DNA of 64,000 nucleotides from Tetramitus jugosus (GCA_937625935.1 OW569382.1:124001-188000), one strand, 5' to 3'. Counted from the stretch's first letter, positions 8,019 to 18,740 are shown. The notes: generated from the sequence alone by a model not told the origin. Translations and numbers: made by a program.

Positions 8019-9953
8019 ATGAGCGCCCATCTCAACTATATTGCTCCCAAATTTTGTTGTCTTCTCCATCCAGAAATTCCTCACAAATCCAAATGGATGC
8101 CCTATCATCGTTATTTTTCACAGTATGACGCCATTCTCACAAACAAAAATGTTCAATTATGGTTGGATCTGCTGGAACAGAAGCCTGAAATCATATGCCC
8201 TCCACAAAAGCTCAAGATTGGTTCACGCATCTGTGATGCTTGCTGTGAGCGCCTGCATTCTCACACGAACGATTCGCGCCAAAATTTATCTCCGAAAAAT
8301 CAAAAATTGCAACAACAACAAAAAGTGATCATCACAACAACCATGAATGAAACATCACAACAACAACAAAAACAACAAAAAACAAGAGTAAACAAAAAAG
8401 GTTTACTCAACCGACCTGGCACAACAACCATCACAACAGAAGCTTTCTCATCATCGTCAAATGATGATCAAACCAAAAAAAGAGAAACAATTTCTGTCAA
8501 CAACAAAAACGATGCTCGGCTCATGAGAGCCCAACGATTCGCAACAGTCAACAAGGAAACTGACGACTTCATAAAACGAGAGATGCAATCAACACTCATC
8601 AAATCTAGCAATAGCAACAACAAGATCATGAACAAAAATGCGAGTGATGAAAATAATGACGAAAATGAATTGTTGTTCAAAAATGCAATTGTTGTGGGAA
8701 CATGCATGGACATGTGTCCACTCTATCAAGTAAAACTACGAGAAAAACAGAGAGATTTAAGTGTGTTTGAATTGCGTGATATGAAACTGCCAAAAGCAGA
8801 CAAGAATGAACCATGGATTGCTGATGAATCATTATGTGTCAAAAAGTATGAGAGATCAGCTGCAGAGAAGGCTACTCCACCACCGCATCACATTCGACCT
8901 GTTTCAGTCTTGCATCGTACCATGAATTACTTGATTGATGAAATTGTAGAACGTGTGATTTTTGAAACGAACGACAATAATAGTAAATCGAAATCGATAC
9001 ACCATCGATCGTTTATGGAAGTGTACGAGTTTTTGAGAGATCGATGCAGAAGCATTTGTCAGGATTTAACATATCAAAACATTCGAAACATGGATTCGAT
9101 TGACTTGCATGAAAAAATTGTTCGATTTCATATCATTTGTCAGCACAGATTATCGCTCGAAAAGCGAGATATGGATATGCAACCAAACATGAGTCTCATG
9201 AACAATTACTTGAAGAATTTGGTGGAAATGTATGCAGAGAATGGAGCGCGTGGAGTAAAGTGTGAAAATGAACCTGAATTTATGTGTTATTATATTTTGA
9301 CGAGGCTATCCGTTGCATATGGACAATCAGAGATTGTGCGGTTATTGAGGCGATTGCCTACTTATGTGTGTCGGTCATCTCCCGTACAATTTGCACTCGC
9401 TATCAGCAATCTCTATCAAACGAATAATTGGGTAGAGTTCTTTAAGCGAGTAAAGGGTGCTACCTATTTACAATCGTGTGTATTGTTTCATCTGTTCACG
9501 AATATGCGAGAGAATGCACTGCGGATCATGAATTCAACGTTGAACATTAAGAATAATCCAAGAAAGGAGTTATTTCCGATCGAGGACTTGACGGATATGT
9601 TATGCTTTGACGATGATGCAGAGACAGAGGCATTTTGCCGCAGTTATGACATTCACGTATCTCTCGACGGTGTGATCTTTAACGAATCATCATTCTCTTA
9701 CCCAAATACACATCCGCGACCTCAATTCTCAAACAGAGTCATTGAAAGCAAGCGCAATGGAATGACCTATGCTGATATCATCCGAGGAAAAAGCAAACGT
9801 GATACAAAGGTTATTGTTCAGACGTCAGAGACAAAACAGAAACAAACCGTGTCCAGTGAACTAACGTTGAAGCAGAATGATAAACAAACTAATGACGCCA
9901 ACATTCAAAAAAAGAAGAAGAAAAAGAGGAGAAAGAGTAATGATGCACCTTAA
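8019..9953 (+). CDS. SAC3/GANP-domain mRNA export protein
   Basis: About 644 residues from the first ATG at 8019; the frame is open from 7875 but only with non-ATG codons. The N-terminus has a Cys-rich patch (RICDACCERL) and then Gln/Asn/Thr-rich linkers. The SAC3/GANP domain begins at VVGTCMDMCPLYQVKLREKQRDL, the hallmark of the family, and continues through SFMEVYEFLRDRCRSICQDL and the helical region (CYYILTRLSVAYGQ, VRLLRRLPTYV). The end is Lys-rich (KKKKKKRRKSN). SAC3 proteins scaffold the TREX-2 complex at nuclear pores, or the related LENG8/Thp3 and SHD1 complexes; which branch this is I cannot say. Confidence 0.85.
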   Translation: MSAHLNYIAPKFCCLLHPEIPHKSKWMPYHRYFSQYDAILTNKNVQLWLDLLEQKPEIICPPQKLKIGSRICDACCERLHSHTNDSRQNLSPKNQKLQQQQKVIITTTMNETSQQQQKQQKTRVNKKGLLNRPGTTTITTEAFSSSSNDDQTKKRETISVNNKNDARLMRAQRFATVNKETDDFIKREMQSTLIKSSNSNNKIMNKNASDENNDENELLFKNAIVVGTCMDMCPLYQVKLREKQRDLSVFELRDMKLPKADKNEPWIADESLCVKKYERSAAEKATPPPHHIRPVSVLHRTMNYLIDEIVERVIFETNDNNSKSKSIHHRSFMEVYEFLRDRCRSICQDLTYQNIRNMDSIDLHEKIVRFHIICQHRLSLEKRDMDMQPNMSLMNNYLKNLVEMYAENGARGVKCENEPEFMCYYILTRLSVAYGQSEIVRLLRRLPTYVCRSSPVQFALAISNLYQTNNWVEFFKRVKGATYLQSCVLFHLFTNMRENALRIMNSTLNIKNNPRKELFPIEDLTDMLCFDDDAETEAFCRSYDIHVSLDGVIFNESSFSYPNTHPRPQFSNRVIESKRNGMTYADIIRGKSKRDTKVIVQTSETKQKQTVSSELTLKQNDKQTNDANIQKKKKKKRRKSNDAP

Positions 9954-10044
9954 AGAGGATAGACATGATGTTGATTATATAATGGTCTTTATTTGGTAAA
10001 CGAAATTGTGTTTGTTTCACTATCATCGGTGTGAACTATTGCAA

Positions 10045-12885
10045 TTAGAGAAGAAGTCCCTCATCTTCTTCACCTGAGAACTTTTGTTCCAAAATTTCCT
10101 TGGTTTCATCGAATGGATGTGGCCTCTTATCTACATGCTTTCTGATTTCATTGCGGTCATCATAGTCGTAATGACTTGGTTGCATTTGATGTGATTGATA
10201 GGAACTGGAACTCAATGAACTCATTGACAATGGTCTACCACTTTCAAGAGCTCCCACTTCCCCACGGTATTCATTCTGAGAAACATTTGAATAATCTCCA
10301 GTGTCAATCAAGTTTGCACTGGTGGTCATTGTACTTGGTTGAGCAGTTGACCATGGTTGTTGTAATGGTTGTTGCAATGGTTGTTGCAATGGTTGCACTG
10401 GTTGATGAGAAATCTCTTGAACTTGATGAACAACATTGGTAGCTTGTTGAGTTGCAGTGGCCGCAGCTTGCTTGAGCTTCTGAGTCAATGGAACATGAGA
10501 TCCTTGTTGCTTTGCTGCATAGGTCTGCTTCAATCTCATATTAGCTCTCTCTCTGAGGTGATAGCCCTCTCTTTCTCTTCTGAAGAACTCGTTCATTGAG
10601 TTGTTCAATGGAGTGACGGTTGTACGAATTCTATCTACGATAGCCTGAGAAGCCTTTCTCTTGATTTGACCACTGAATAGCTTCAAGGCAATCTTGTTCA
10701 ACATTCTGTGTCTCGATTGCTTGATGTCAATACCAATCTTATCGATGAAAACCTTGACACTGGCCAACTCAACTGTCATTGGTTGATTCTCTTGAGTGTA
10801 AAGTGCCCAAGTGACTCTCAAATGAAGACCAGTTCCGAGCAATGCAACATCAGCTATTCCTTCATCCTCATAGCGAGGCATGGTCTTCTTGTGCACGTAG
10901 AATCTCATATCAGGGAAAGCCACTCTGATGTTATTTGCACGGAGCTTCAACTTGTGCATTGTTCTACTGGTAGTGCCTGAGCCCAAGTGAATATTGTTGA
11001 CAATCTTGAGGTCAAAGTTATCAGGAAGAATATCTCTTCCGTTCAATGTCAAGTTCTGAATTCTGAAATCATACTTTTCAGTGGATCCTTCAACCATTGG
11101 CAATGGAATATTCTCCAATTGTCTCTGAATGATTGGAATGAGCATCAATCTCAATTGTCTCAAACTTTCCTGTGCAACAAAGATGTCTGGTCTTCCTTGC
11201 TCATCCAAGACAAGGTCTCGTGCAAATCTGCCCAAACTATCAGTGAACATTCTTGTTCCAGTATCAGTCTTGATATAGTTGATCATGGTGATGAGTTGTC
11301 TGGACAAGTGTTGGAAGTTGGCCTTGTGTCTCATTTGTTCACTATTGACCAATGCTCGTGCACGTTCAATCAATTCACTGGCTTGTCTCTTTTGGAGATC
11401 CTGATCAACGATTCTGTTTGGATTCTGGACTGCATTGGTCACGAAAGTTCTGATATCACGGAAGAATGATCTTGCCATGACATCGTTCGATAGTTCAAAG
11501 TACATGTTGCGAAGGAACATGACAAAGTAGTCCAACTCTTGTCTTGGAATGAATTCACAGAGAAGGTTGTATGCTTCGGATTGAACATTGACGAGATGGG
11601 AAGTAGGCATGTGGACATTTGGATCTTGCTTGAGCAATCTCATTCTTTGTCCCCAAGCTTCAAAGATGGTAAAGATGTTGGCAATGGCATTGTTGTACTG
11701 TGGATGAGAAGCCAAAATGAACAACAATCTCTCTGCTCTTGCCTGAATATCTCTTCTCAGATTTTCATCACCCAATTCACCTTGTTTCAATTCTTGACCA
11801 ATACTGGAGAAGACACTCTTTGTTTCTGGTTGGTGTTGAGTTCCGAACACTGAGGATGACTGAGGTTGAGAGCTACCAATGAATCCACTTCCCATTGAAG
11901 GGCCAGAAGTCATTAATCCAGTGTTGACATACTCGGAATCACTGCTGTAAACACCAGTTGAAGGCATTGCACTCATTCCGCCCATTCCGCCCATTCCACC
12001 ACTCATTGCAGTGGCGTTGGCTTTTTGTTGCAAGGCGTTCACTCCTGCACGAGTGTCATGCTTGATAGCGCTGGTGATTTCACTTCCGTGACGATCCTTG
12101 ATATCTCCTGCAATTGTCTGCAATAGTTGGAATACTTCAATGAGGAATTCTCTGAACTCTCCAGAGCGAATCAGGTAGAAGACAACATCCTTTGTGCTGT
12201 TAAAAGTTTGACGTGCCAAGTCAGTAGTGTGGTAAGGATCATTGCGGATCATTTGTCCTGCCATGGCACTCTGTTGATATCCTTCTCTGCTGGCAAGTGT
12301 GGCCTCTTGAAGCATTCTTTGCACTTTTTCATCTTGATTCTTGGTTAGGAGCAAATAGTTTGCAGATTCGAGGAGGGCATCTGCGTCTCTAGCTAGTCTT
12401 TGACCTTGAAAATTGAGAGATGGGTGAAGGTACTCGAGAGATTGTCTTGTCTTTACGATGGCAGTGTTGATGGTCATATTGGATGGCATAATATTTCCTT
12501 GGGCGATGGACTGAACGTATTGTTGACCACGGTTAGGGTCAAGACCCACGGCAGTGTATCCACCTTCCATCTGTCTCACAATTCTTCCTTGAGATGAGTC
12601 AACAAATGTGTGTGGCTGTTGTTGCCATTGTTGTTGCTGCAGTGGTAGTTGTTGTTGTTGTTGAATAGGCAAAGCATTGGCCATCATTGGTTGTTGCACG
12701 AGGTTGTTATTGGTCATCACAGGGAACTGCTGCTGTTGTTGCAGGAAAGTTGCTGGTTGACCACCAAGGCTGGATCCATATGAGGATGCAGTTAGAGGTT
12801 GATTCAGTAGACTGCCACCAGTGTTGAACGCGTTGGTGGATGCCGCAGGGTTCATTGCTGAATTGTAATAGTTTGATTCGACCAT
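10045..12885 (-). CDS. HAM1-like (TULIP-type lipid-binding) protein
   Basis: A 946-residue single-exon protein. Residues 1-120 are Gln/Asn/Met-rich. The core (about 150-800) matches the layout of fungal HAM1-like proteins: a helical N-terminal domain (QRLARDADALLESANYLLL, FLIEVFQLLQTIAGDI) and then a beta-rich domain resembling the lipid-binding TULIP fold (VEGSTEKYDFRIQNLTLNGR, MRFYVHKKTMPRYEDEGIADV). The tail holds tandem PLQQ repeats and a Ser/Tyr-rich acidic end. Such proteins associate with membranes and lipids. A TATAAAA motif on this strand lies about 81 bp before the ATG. The family call is from memory of its conserved blocks. Confidence 0.65.
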   Translation of the reverse strand: MVESNYYNSAMNPAASTNAFNTGGSLLNQPLTASSYGSSLGGQPATFLQQQQQFPVMTNNNLVQQPMMANALPIQQQQQLPLQQQQWQQQPHTFVDSSQGRIVRQMEGGYTAVGLDPNRGQQYVQSIAQGNIMPSNMTINTAIVKTRQSLEYLHPSLNFQGQRLARDADALLESANYLLLTKNQDEKVQRMLQEATLASREGYQQSAMAGQMIRNDPYHTTDLARQTFNSTKDVVFYLIRSGEFREFLIEVFQLLQTIAGDIKDRHGSEITSAIKHDTRAGVNALQQKANATAMSGGMGGMGGMSAMPSTGVYSSDSEYVNTGLMTSGPSMGSGFIGSSQPQSSSVFGTQHQPETKSVFSSIGQELKQGELGDENLRRDIQARAERLLFILASHPQYNNAIANIFTIFEAWGQRMRLLKQDPNVHMPTSHLVNVQSEAYNLLCEFIPRQELDYFVMFLRNMYFELSNDVMARSFFRDIRTFVTNAVQNPNRIVDQDLQKRQASELIERARALVNSEQMRHKANFQHLSRQLITMINYIKTDTGTRMFTDSLGRFARDLVLDEQGRPDIFVAQESLRQLRLMLIPIIQRQLENIPLPMVEGSTEKYDFRIQNLTLNGRDILPDNFDLKIVNNIHLGSGTTSRTMHKLKLRANNIRVAFPDMRFYVHKKTMPRYEDEGIADVALLGTGLHLRVTWALYTQENQPMTVELASVKVFIDKIGIDIKQSRHRMLNKIALKLFSGQIKRKASQAIVDRIRTTVTPLNNSMNEFFRREREGYHLRERANMRLKQTYAAKQQGSHVPLTQKLKQAAATATQQATNVVHQVQEISHQPVQPLQQPLQQPLQQPWSTAQPSTMTTSANLIDTGDYSNVSQNEYRGEVGALESGRPLSMSSLSSSSYQSHQMQPSHYDYDDRNEIRKHVDKRPHPFDETKEILEQKFSGEEDEGLLL
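10354..10395 (-). repeat. Tandem 12-nt repeat inside the HAM1-like gene
   Basis: About three and a half copies of a 12-nt unit (TTGTTGCAATGG on the plus strand) encode PLQQ on the minus strand. The unit length is a multiple of three, so the frame is kept. Confidence 0.7.
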
Positions 12886-13513
12886 TATTAATGTGTGATT
12901 GTATATACAGGTAATTGGTTGATTTGTAGTTGGTTTTTCTCAGTTTGACTGAGCTACTCCCACGCTTTTATAACTGATCTGAGTGTATTGACATTCTATT
13001 CGCAGGTTGTTCATTCTCAAGTACTATTTCAGTATTAACATCCGATAACCCAATGGAAAGGTTTTTTCCTGTCAGCCAAGCGACATTCAGTAAAAATGGA
13101 AAACCGAATCGTTTTGTAACGGGGCAATTTTTACAGGAGGAACACAAATCCACATCAAAGAAGGAGTCGTTTTTCGGTTGAACCATTACTTGAGACTATT
13201 CTCATGAATCCTCGTGAAAACGGTGGATACAAGGTCCTTTGTATTTGTATTTGACATCACCCAATTTCAGTCTTGGCAGGTCACCTCATACACCCAATTG
13301 AATCGTTGGAGCTCAAACCAAAGTGGAATATACTAGGTATTTGTCCGACACCACATTTGAATCGCATGACAAAAAAATTCTCTCAGCCCATCAAACAACC
13401 CAAAACCTGCTTGGCCGCAAACACAAAACAACAACACAGCAACAACAACCCAACAACATCAAAAACAACCAACAACAACAAACAAACATTCTATTCATCC
13501 CTTTGGACCAAAC
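12886..13513. other. Divergent promoter region between the HAM1-like and myosin genes
   Basis: This 628-bp spacer holds a minus-strand TATA motif near the left end and, at the right end (13424-13500), a CAA/ACA-rich leader before the myosin ATG. A 72-codon minus-strand ORF in the middle has no domain and no clear promoter, so it is not called. Confidence 0.5.
12966..12972 (-). promoter_or_regulatory. TATA box of the HAM1-like gene
   Basis: The plus strand reads TTTTATA, that is TATAAAA on the minus strand, about 81 bp upstream of the ATG at 12885. The position is comparable with the cofilin and WH2 gene promoters. Confidence 0.5.
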
Positions 13514-16500
13514 ATGAGTTATAAAACAACAATTGACTCCCTGACCAAAGGTACACTTGTGTACGTTGACACCTTGTTCAACACGAGTGATGAAAAAACG
13601 AGAACAGTATCACCTACATTGTCAAAATCGAGTTATGCAACAACAACAAGTGAAGATCGGTTCAAACATCGCTTTCTCAATGCAACGGTCATCCGAGTGG
13701 AAAACAATGATCAAATTCGAGTTGCCATTGATTCGATTGACTGTTCAATGGGTAGTCTAATGATAACAGGCAATAATAGTAGTAGTAATGAGGAAGCATT
13801 TGTTTATGGTGGTGGTGAAAATGATCTTGTTATGGAAGAAGACGTCAATGATGATCAACAACAGAAGCACAAGGTGATGGTTTGTAGTGTGGATCAACTG
13901 TTTTTGAGAAATCCAGAAACGTCGATTGCTGCAGATGATATTACAACTGTGACTTACTTGCATGAAGCTGCATTGTTGCACAATTTGGTCTCCCGGTATC
14001 ATAACCAAGTGATTTATACGTATACGGGGCCTATTCTGATTGCTATTAATCCCTATCAACAAATGCCAAAGAGTTTATATGGTCGGGAGACGATTGAGGC
14101 CTATCGGGGTCAAATGATGGGCAAATTATCGCCTCATGTCTATGCATTGGCCGAAAATTGTTTTAGTTCAATGATGAACGAAGGCAAGAATCAATCCATT
14201 CTCGTGTCTGGAGAGTCAGGTGCCGGTAAAACGGAGACGACCAAGATTCTACTCAATTACTTTGCTGCCATGAGTAACAAGAATGATGTAGTGCAAGTGA
14301 CGACAGCGAAGACGACAATGAGTCCTACAACGCCAACAACACCACTGACAACAAAGCTTTCCATTGAAAATCAAGTACTTGCTTCGACGCCGTTACTGGA
14401 AGCGTTCGGTAATGCAAAAACGTTGCGAAACGATAATTCAAGTCGTTTTGGTAAGTTTATCGAAGTTCAATTCTCGAATACTGGAGTGATAGCCGGTGCG
14501 TTCATTCAGACATATCTCTTAGAAAAGTCTCGCGTCACAAAACAGACGATTGGTGAAAGAAATTATCACATATTTTATCAATTGTGTGCGAGTTGTAATG
14601 ATGATGAAGCTCAGGAGTTGCTCATGGGCCAGAAGCCTAGTGATTTTCATTATTTGAATCAGAGTGACTGTTATACGATCGATGGAGTATCTGATGCCGA
14701 AGTTTTCCAACAAACGAGACAAGCAATGGATTCAATTGGTATCTCGGAGAGTGAGCAAAAATCGGTAAAGAGAGTCCTGGCAGCTATTCTTCACTTTGGT
14801 AATGTTGAATTTTCGGAGAACAATGACTCGCACGACAGTTGTAGTATTGTAGATATGGAGCCATTGAAAAAGGCTTGCAGTTTGTTGCAAGTAGATGACA
14901 ATGCAATTGCCAAGACATTCCTCACGAGAAAAGTGATTGCTGGAAGAGAATCATACAATACGCCTCTAAAAGTCGATCAAGCAGAGAGTTCCAGAGACGC
15001 ACTGGCAATGCTGTTGTATAGTAGAATGTTTGATTGGATTGTTAAGAGAATGAATGATAATATCAATAATCCTGGACAATCAAAGCACACTATTGGTGTG
15101 TTGGATATCTATGGCTTCGAATCATTTGAAAACAATTCATTTGAGCAGTTCTGTATCAATTGGGCAAATGAGAAGCTTCAGCAGCAATACAATCAACATG
15201 TATTTAAGTTATCTCAACAAGAGTACATTAGAGAACAGATCAATTGGTCAATGCTCCAATTTAATGATAACCAGATAACATTAGACTTAATTGAAAGCAG
15301 TAAGATGAGTATCTTGAATATTCTAGACGAAGAATGTAGATTTCCAAAGGCTGACGAGAAGACATTCTCTGAGAAATTATACACGAACCATTCGAGCCAT
15401 TCCTGCTTTTCAAAACCAAGGTTCTCCAGCACTGCCTTTACTCTTTCTCACTATGCTGATCAAGTCACTTATGACTCCACGCACTTCTTGAACAAGAACA
15501 AGGATTACATTATTCCGGAACAGGTAGAACTGTTTCGCAACAATAATAAGGATCTAGTGATCAAAGAGATCTTCAATTTGGATAAGCAGAAATCTGGAGG
15601 TGGAAACTCTTCATTTAAGTTCGTATCAGTCGCATCACAGTTCAAGCAGTCGCTGGCAATGTTGATGGATCGTATCAGTCAAACATACCCCAACTACATT
15701 CGATGTATCAAGCCTAATTCGCAAAAGAAGCCGAACATGTTTAACTTTGAGCTCGTTCTTCAACAGTTAAAGTGTGGAGGTATATTGGAAAGTATTCGAA
15801 TTTGCTTGGAGGGTTATCCCACAAAGAAATTATTCCATGAGTTCATTGAGAGATATAGCATTGTTTTCCCTGATGAAACAAAGGAATCTGATCCCAAGAA
15901 AGCATGTCTCAACATACTTAAGAAGATGAATATTCCAGAGGAGAGTTATCAGTTTGGCCATACAAAGGTGTTCTTACGGTCAGGTCAAATTGAAAGAATT
16001 GAAATGATACGACAGCACAAGTTAAATGCTGCTGCTATCATTATTCAAAAGAATTCACGTGCCTATGTAAAGAGAAAGTGGTGGGTGCAATTAAGAGGCA
16101 GCACGCTCAAACTGCAACAAGTCTTCCGAACATGTCGATCTCAATTGGAGCTCGATAGAATCAAAGAGCACCACAGTTCAATTGTAATTGGCTCGGTTTT
16201 CAAGTCGGTTGTCCCAAGAGCTCATATGGCTCTTCACACTCGACAACTATTCCTCATTCAAAACTCTGCCACTGTGCAATTAGGTGTGTCTAATTTAGTG
16301 CAAAAGCAAGCTACACTCCAGTTGGCTCTTGTCGTTCAATCAAGTTATAGACATTCAATCAGAAGAAGAGACTACATAGAACTATTGGCTGAGTCCAACT
16401 CTCTCAAAACTATTCAGAAGCAAAAGGAAGGACTCGCGGTTAAAATTGAAGAGTTGCAATATCAAGCCATGTATGAAACTAAGGCTAGATCCCAGTTGGA

Positions 16501-18277
16501 AGAAGATAAGGCACTCTTGGAGAGTCGCCTTCGTGATGTTTCTGACCAAGTTCAGCAAACTCAAGATACTTGGAACAAGAAGTATGAGGTTGTAGAGTCA
16601 ACGAATGAAGAACTCAGACAAGAAATCAATCGTCTCAACAAGAAGTTGAAGGAAGAGGTTGAAATGAAATCTCAAACCTCGATTGATCAGGATGTGTTGG
16701 ACGAAGTGATTCAAGAGTCAGAAAAGAAGTATGACAAAGAAAGAGTCAAAAACAAATCTGAACTTCAAAAGGCTAACAAGCGCATAGAGGAACTGTTGCT
16801 CGAACTAGAGCAAGAAAGAAAGCAGCGCATCATGCTTGAGAAGAAGTTGAACTCCCAAGAAGTTGCAAGATTGCGTACAAAGAAGCGTCGTCAGGCTGAG
16901 ATGGCATGGGAGATTGAGCGAGCTCTCATGTCGTTCACTAGAGGTGACAATCAGGAAAGAGCTGAGAGATTTGTTGTCATGTTGATATTCGAATTAGAGA
17001 GAACCTTCGCTGACAATATTATACCTACATGTGCCCTATTGATCTACAATCTTGTGATGTGCTGGAGAAATGATATTGATGGATGTGAGAGACTGTTTAC
17101 TCTGATTGAAAATTCGATGAAAGCATCGATAGGAAGTGCAACTCCTGATGTATTACCATTCTGGTTCTCTACTAGTGCATCATTGCTTCAGCTATTTTCG
17201 AGCAAAGAGTTCCTGCAAATGTTACCTCATATTCAACAAGAGGACTCAAATGGAACAGCAGGTGAAGCCATACAGAGCGTACAATCGAGAGTGGTGCATC
17301 TCCTACAAACAGAGTCATATGTTACATTGGAACAACAATTGATCCTCATGTCAGAGCGTGAGTTCGATAAGAGTACTGATCCTGATATATTTGTGCAGTT
17401 CATTTTCGATATTACGAGTGTATTTATCAAAGGTTATGCACAACTTATTGAACAAATCACTTCGAGAATTGGAACACTTCTGAAAATACACAAGGTAGAT
17501 GAAGCTTACCCTGAATCAAGAAGAACAAAATCATCATTTGAGACTGTTGTGAATGCGATCAAGCAAGAAATTGATGAACTTCAAGGATTTAACTTGTCTG
17601 AGATATTAATGGAGAAAATCATCAAACAGATCATCAGTTATGTGGATTCTGTTCTATTCAACGAAGTGATGCTAAGAAGAGAAATCTGCTCTTCTGTCAA
17701 AGCAGCACAAGTCAAAGACAATATCACCAAGCTCGAACAGAAAATCAGCAAGTACGTTGAATTCAACGTCAACTTGACACTCGTTGATCAGGCAGTAGCA
17801 TTGTTATTGGTACCAGATAAGCGTGCACTTATGGAAGAGACAACAAGAGCAACTCTGATTCCAAATCTCAATGGTCATCAAATCTTGAAATTGTTGCAAA
17901 TGTACAACAGTGATTTCGAGTCCAAGATCCCTGAGCAAGTCATTAACTACTTTAGAACAATTCGGCCAGCCATCATTCAGGTCTATCCTGACAATAGTGT
18001 CATTCTAGACACGAAGACGATCTCATCATTTGACTCACTCGAAGAGATCACAAATGATGACATCGAAGCCAGTGTCCCATACTTGTCATTCCCAATTGCA
18101 GTCAAGGAAAGGCTGGAGCAAACTATGAAGAGAGAACAGGAAGTGTCAGCAGTCAGATCAAGCGAACCAATTGTTAGTGTTTCGCCACCTCAAACTCAAA
18201 CACCCATTTCACCACCAAATGCACAAGCATCTAGTGTGCAAACACCACGACGATTCTCGTTCTTTGGCAAGAGATAG
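13514..18277 (+). CDS. Unconventional myosin heavy chain with DIL domain (class V-like)
   Basis: An actin motor of 1587 residues in one exon. After a short N-terminal domain the motor contains the P-loop GESGAGKT (about residues 233-240), switch I NDNSSRFGKF, switch II DIYGFE (about 530) and the actin-binding stretch YIRCIKPN. The motor ends near residue 830. IQ-like helices follow (AAAIIIQKNSRAYVKRKWW), then a coiled coil (about 950-1130) that should allow dimerisation. The C-terminal third is a DIL/cargo-binding domain, with PNLNGHQILKLLQMYNSDFESK near its end. This layout is that of class V myosins, which move vesicles and organelles on actin. Ser/Thr/Pro insertions occur in loops, for example about residues 262-290. 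Fewer clear IQ motifs than the six of animal myosin V are visible. Confidence 0.92.
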   Translation: MSYKTTIDSLTKGTLVYVDTLFNTSDEKTRTVSPTLSKSSYATTTSEDRFKHRFLNATVIRVENNDQIRVAIDSIDCSMGSLMITGNNSSSNEEAFVYGGGENDLVMEEDVNDDQQQKHKVMVCSVDQLFLRNPETSIAADDITTVTYLHEAALLHNLVSRYHNQVIYTYTGPILIAINPYQQMPKSLYGRETIEAYRGQMMGKLSPHVYALAENCFSSMMNEGKNQSILVSGESGAGKTETTKILLNYFAAMSNKNDVVQVTTAKTTMSPTTPTTPLTTKLSIENQVLASTPLLEAFGNAKTLRNDNSSRFGKFIEVQFSNTGVIAGAFIQTYLLEKSRVTKQTIGERNYHIFYQLCASCNDDEAQELLMGQKPSDFHYLNQSDCYTIDGVSDAEVFQQTRQAMDSIGISESEQKSVKRVLAAILHFGNVEFSENNDSHDSCSIVDMEPLKKACSLLQVDDNAIAKTFLTRKVIAGRESYNTPLKVDQAESSRDALAMLLYSRMFDWIVKRMNDNINNPGQSKHTIGVLDIYGFESFENNSFEQFCINWANEKLQQQYNQHVFKLSQQEYIREQINWSMLQFNDNQITLDLIESSKMSILNILDEECRFPKADEKTFSEKLYTNHSSHSCFSKPRFSSTAFTLSHYADQVTYDSTHFLNKNKDYIIPEQVELFRNNNKDLVIKEIFNLDKQKSGGGNSSFKFVSVASQFKQSLAMLMDRISQTYPNYIRCIKPNSQKKPNMFNFELVLQQLKCGGILESIRICLEGYPTKKLFHEFIERYSIVFPDETKESDPKKACLNILKKMNIPEESYQFGHTKVFLRSGQIERIEMIRQHKLNAAAIIIQKNSRAYVKRKWWVQLRGSTLKLQQVFRTCRSQLELDRIKEHHSSIVIGSVFKSVVPRAHMALHTRQLFLIQNSATVQLGVSNLVQKQATLQLALVVQSSYRHSIRRRDYIELLAESNSLKTIQKQKEGLAVKIEELQYQAMYETKARSQLEEDKALLESRLRDVSDQVQQTQDTWNKKYEVVESTNEELRQEINRLNKKLKEEVEMKSQTSIDQDVLDEVIQESEKKYDKERVKNKSELQKANKRIEELLLELEQERKQRIMLEKKLNSQEVARLRTKKRRQAEMAWEIERALMSFTRGDNQERAERFVVMLIFELERTFADNIIPTCALLIYNLVMCWRNDIDGCERLFTLIENSMKASIGSATPDVLPFWFSTSASLLQLFSSKEFLQMLPHIQQEDSNGTAGEAIQSVQSRVVHLLQTESYVTLEQQLILMSEREFDKSTDPDIFVQFIFDITSVFIKGYAQLIEQITSRIGTLLKIHKVDEAYPESRRTKSSFETVVNAIKQEIDELQGFNLSEILMEKIIKQIISYVDSVLFNEVMLRREICSSVKAAQVKDNITKLEQKISKYVEFNVNLTLVDQAVALLLVPDKRALMEETTRATLIPNLNGHQILKLLQMYNSDFESKIPEQVINYFRTIRPAIIQVYPDNSVILDTKTISSFDSLEEITNDDIEASVPYLSFPIAVKERLEQTMKREQEVSAVRSSEPIVSVSPPQTQTPISPPNAQASSVQTPRRFSFFGKR

Positions 18278-18599
18278 GTAATAAAACATTCAGAACTCTC
18301 ACAACTACAGGAACACCACGTACATCCGTTCACCGTCTAAACATTTTCACCCATCAAATGTTGTAGCAGAATCGGATTCGATGTCTTGTTGTGTAAAAGT
18401 TATTTTTGGGGAGCTGACGGTCTCGTCAAAATCAACCCAAAAGCCCTTTTGTAAAAGGAATCGTAGTTAGTCATCAACACTGATGATCTGGCACTCCCTA
18501 TAAATTCTGGAAGATTTTCATGCAATTACCATCTCACAAAACAACAACAAAACAAAGTAAATACTCTTAACCAACTTTAACAAGTACCTGTAATAAATC
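18278..18599. other. Spacer with the WH2 peptide promoter
   Basis: The region contains the myosin trailer and then a TATA box at 18499-18505 and a CAA-rich leader for the next gene. I see nothing else. Confidence 0.45.
18499..18505 (+). promoter_or_regulatory. TATA box of the WH2 peptide gene
   Basis: TATAAAT sits 95 bp before the ATG at 18600 in a GC-richer context (ctcccTATAAATtctgg). This matches the spacing at the cofilin gene. Confidence 0.5.
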
Positions 18600-18740
18600 A
18601 TGAGCTCAAAGACCGACATCAAGAAGCAAGACTCCAAGCTTTTGGGAGAAATCAAGAAGGGAACCAACTTGCACCACGTTGACGACAAGGACAAGCATTT
18701 GGCTGATACTCCAGCTAATGCAGGAAAAATCAAGAAGTAA
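18600..18740 (+). CDS. Single WH2-domain actin-binding peptide (beta-thymosin/actobindin-like, 46 aa)
   Basis: A very small gene encoding 46 residues with stop TAA at 18738. The sequence contains a nearly perfect WH2 core, LLGEIKKGTNLHHV, matching the consensus LL..I..G..L..V. It is followed by a charged linker (DDKDKHLADTP) and a Lys-rich end (GKIKK). WH2/beta-thymosin peptides bind monomeric actin and sequester it or feed it to filament ends. The short polar protein consists of almost nothing but the motif, as in actobindins and beta-thymosins. TATA box, A-rich leader and good ATG context support a real, probably strongly expressed gene. Its size means automated pipelines may miss it. Confidence 0.8.
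   Translation: MSSKTDIKKQDSKLLGEIKKGTNLHHVDDKDKHLADTPANAGKIKK

Noticed and set aside
12968-13186. 72-codon minus-strand ORF in the HAM1-like/myosin spacer
   Set aside because: No family features, no ATG-leader signal like its neighbours, and it overlaps the promoter TATA region of the HAM1-like gene.
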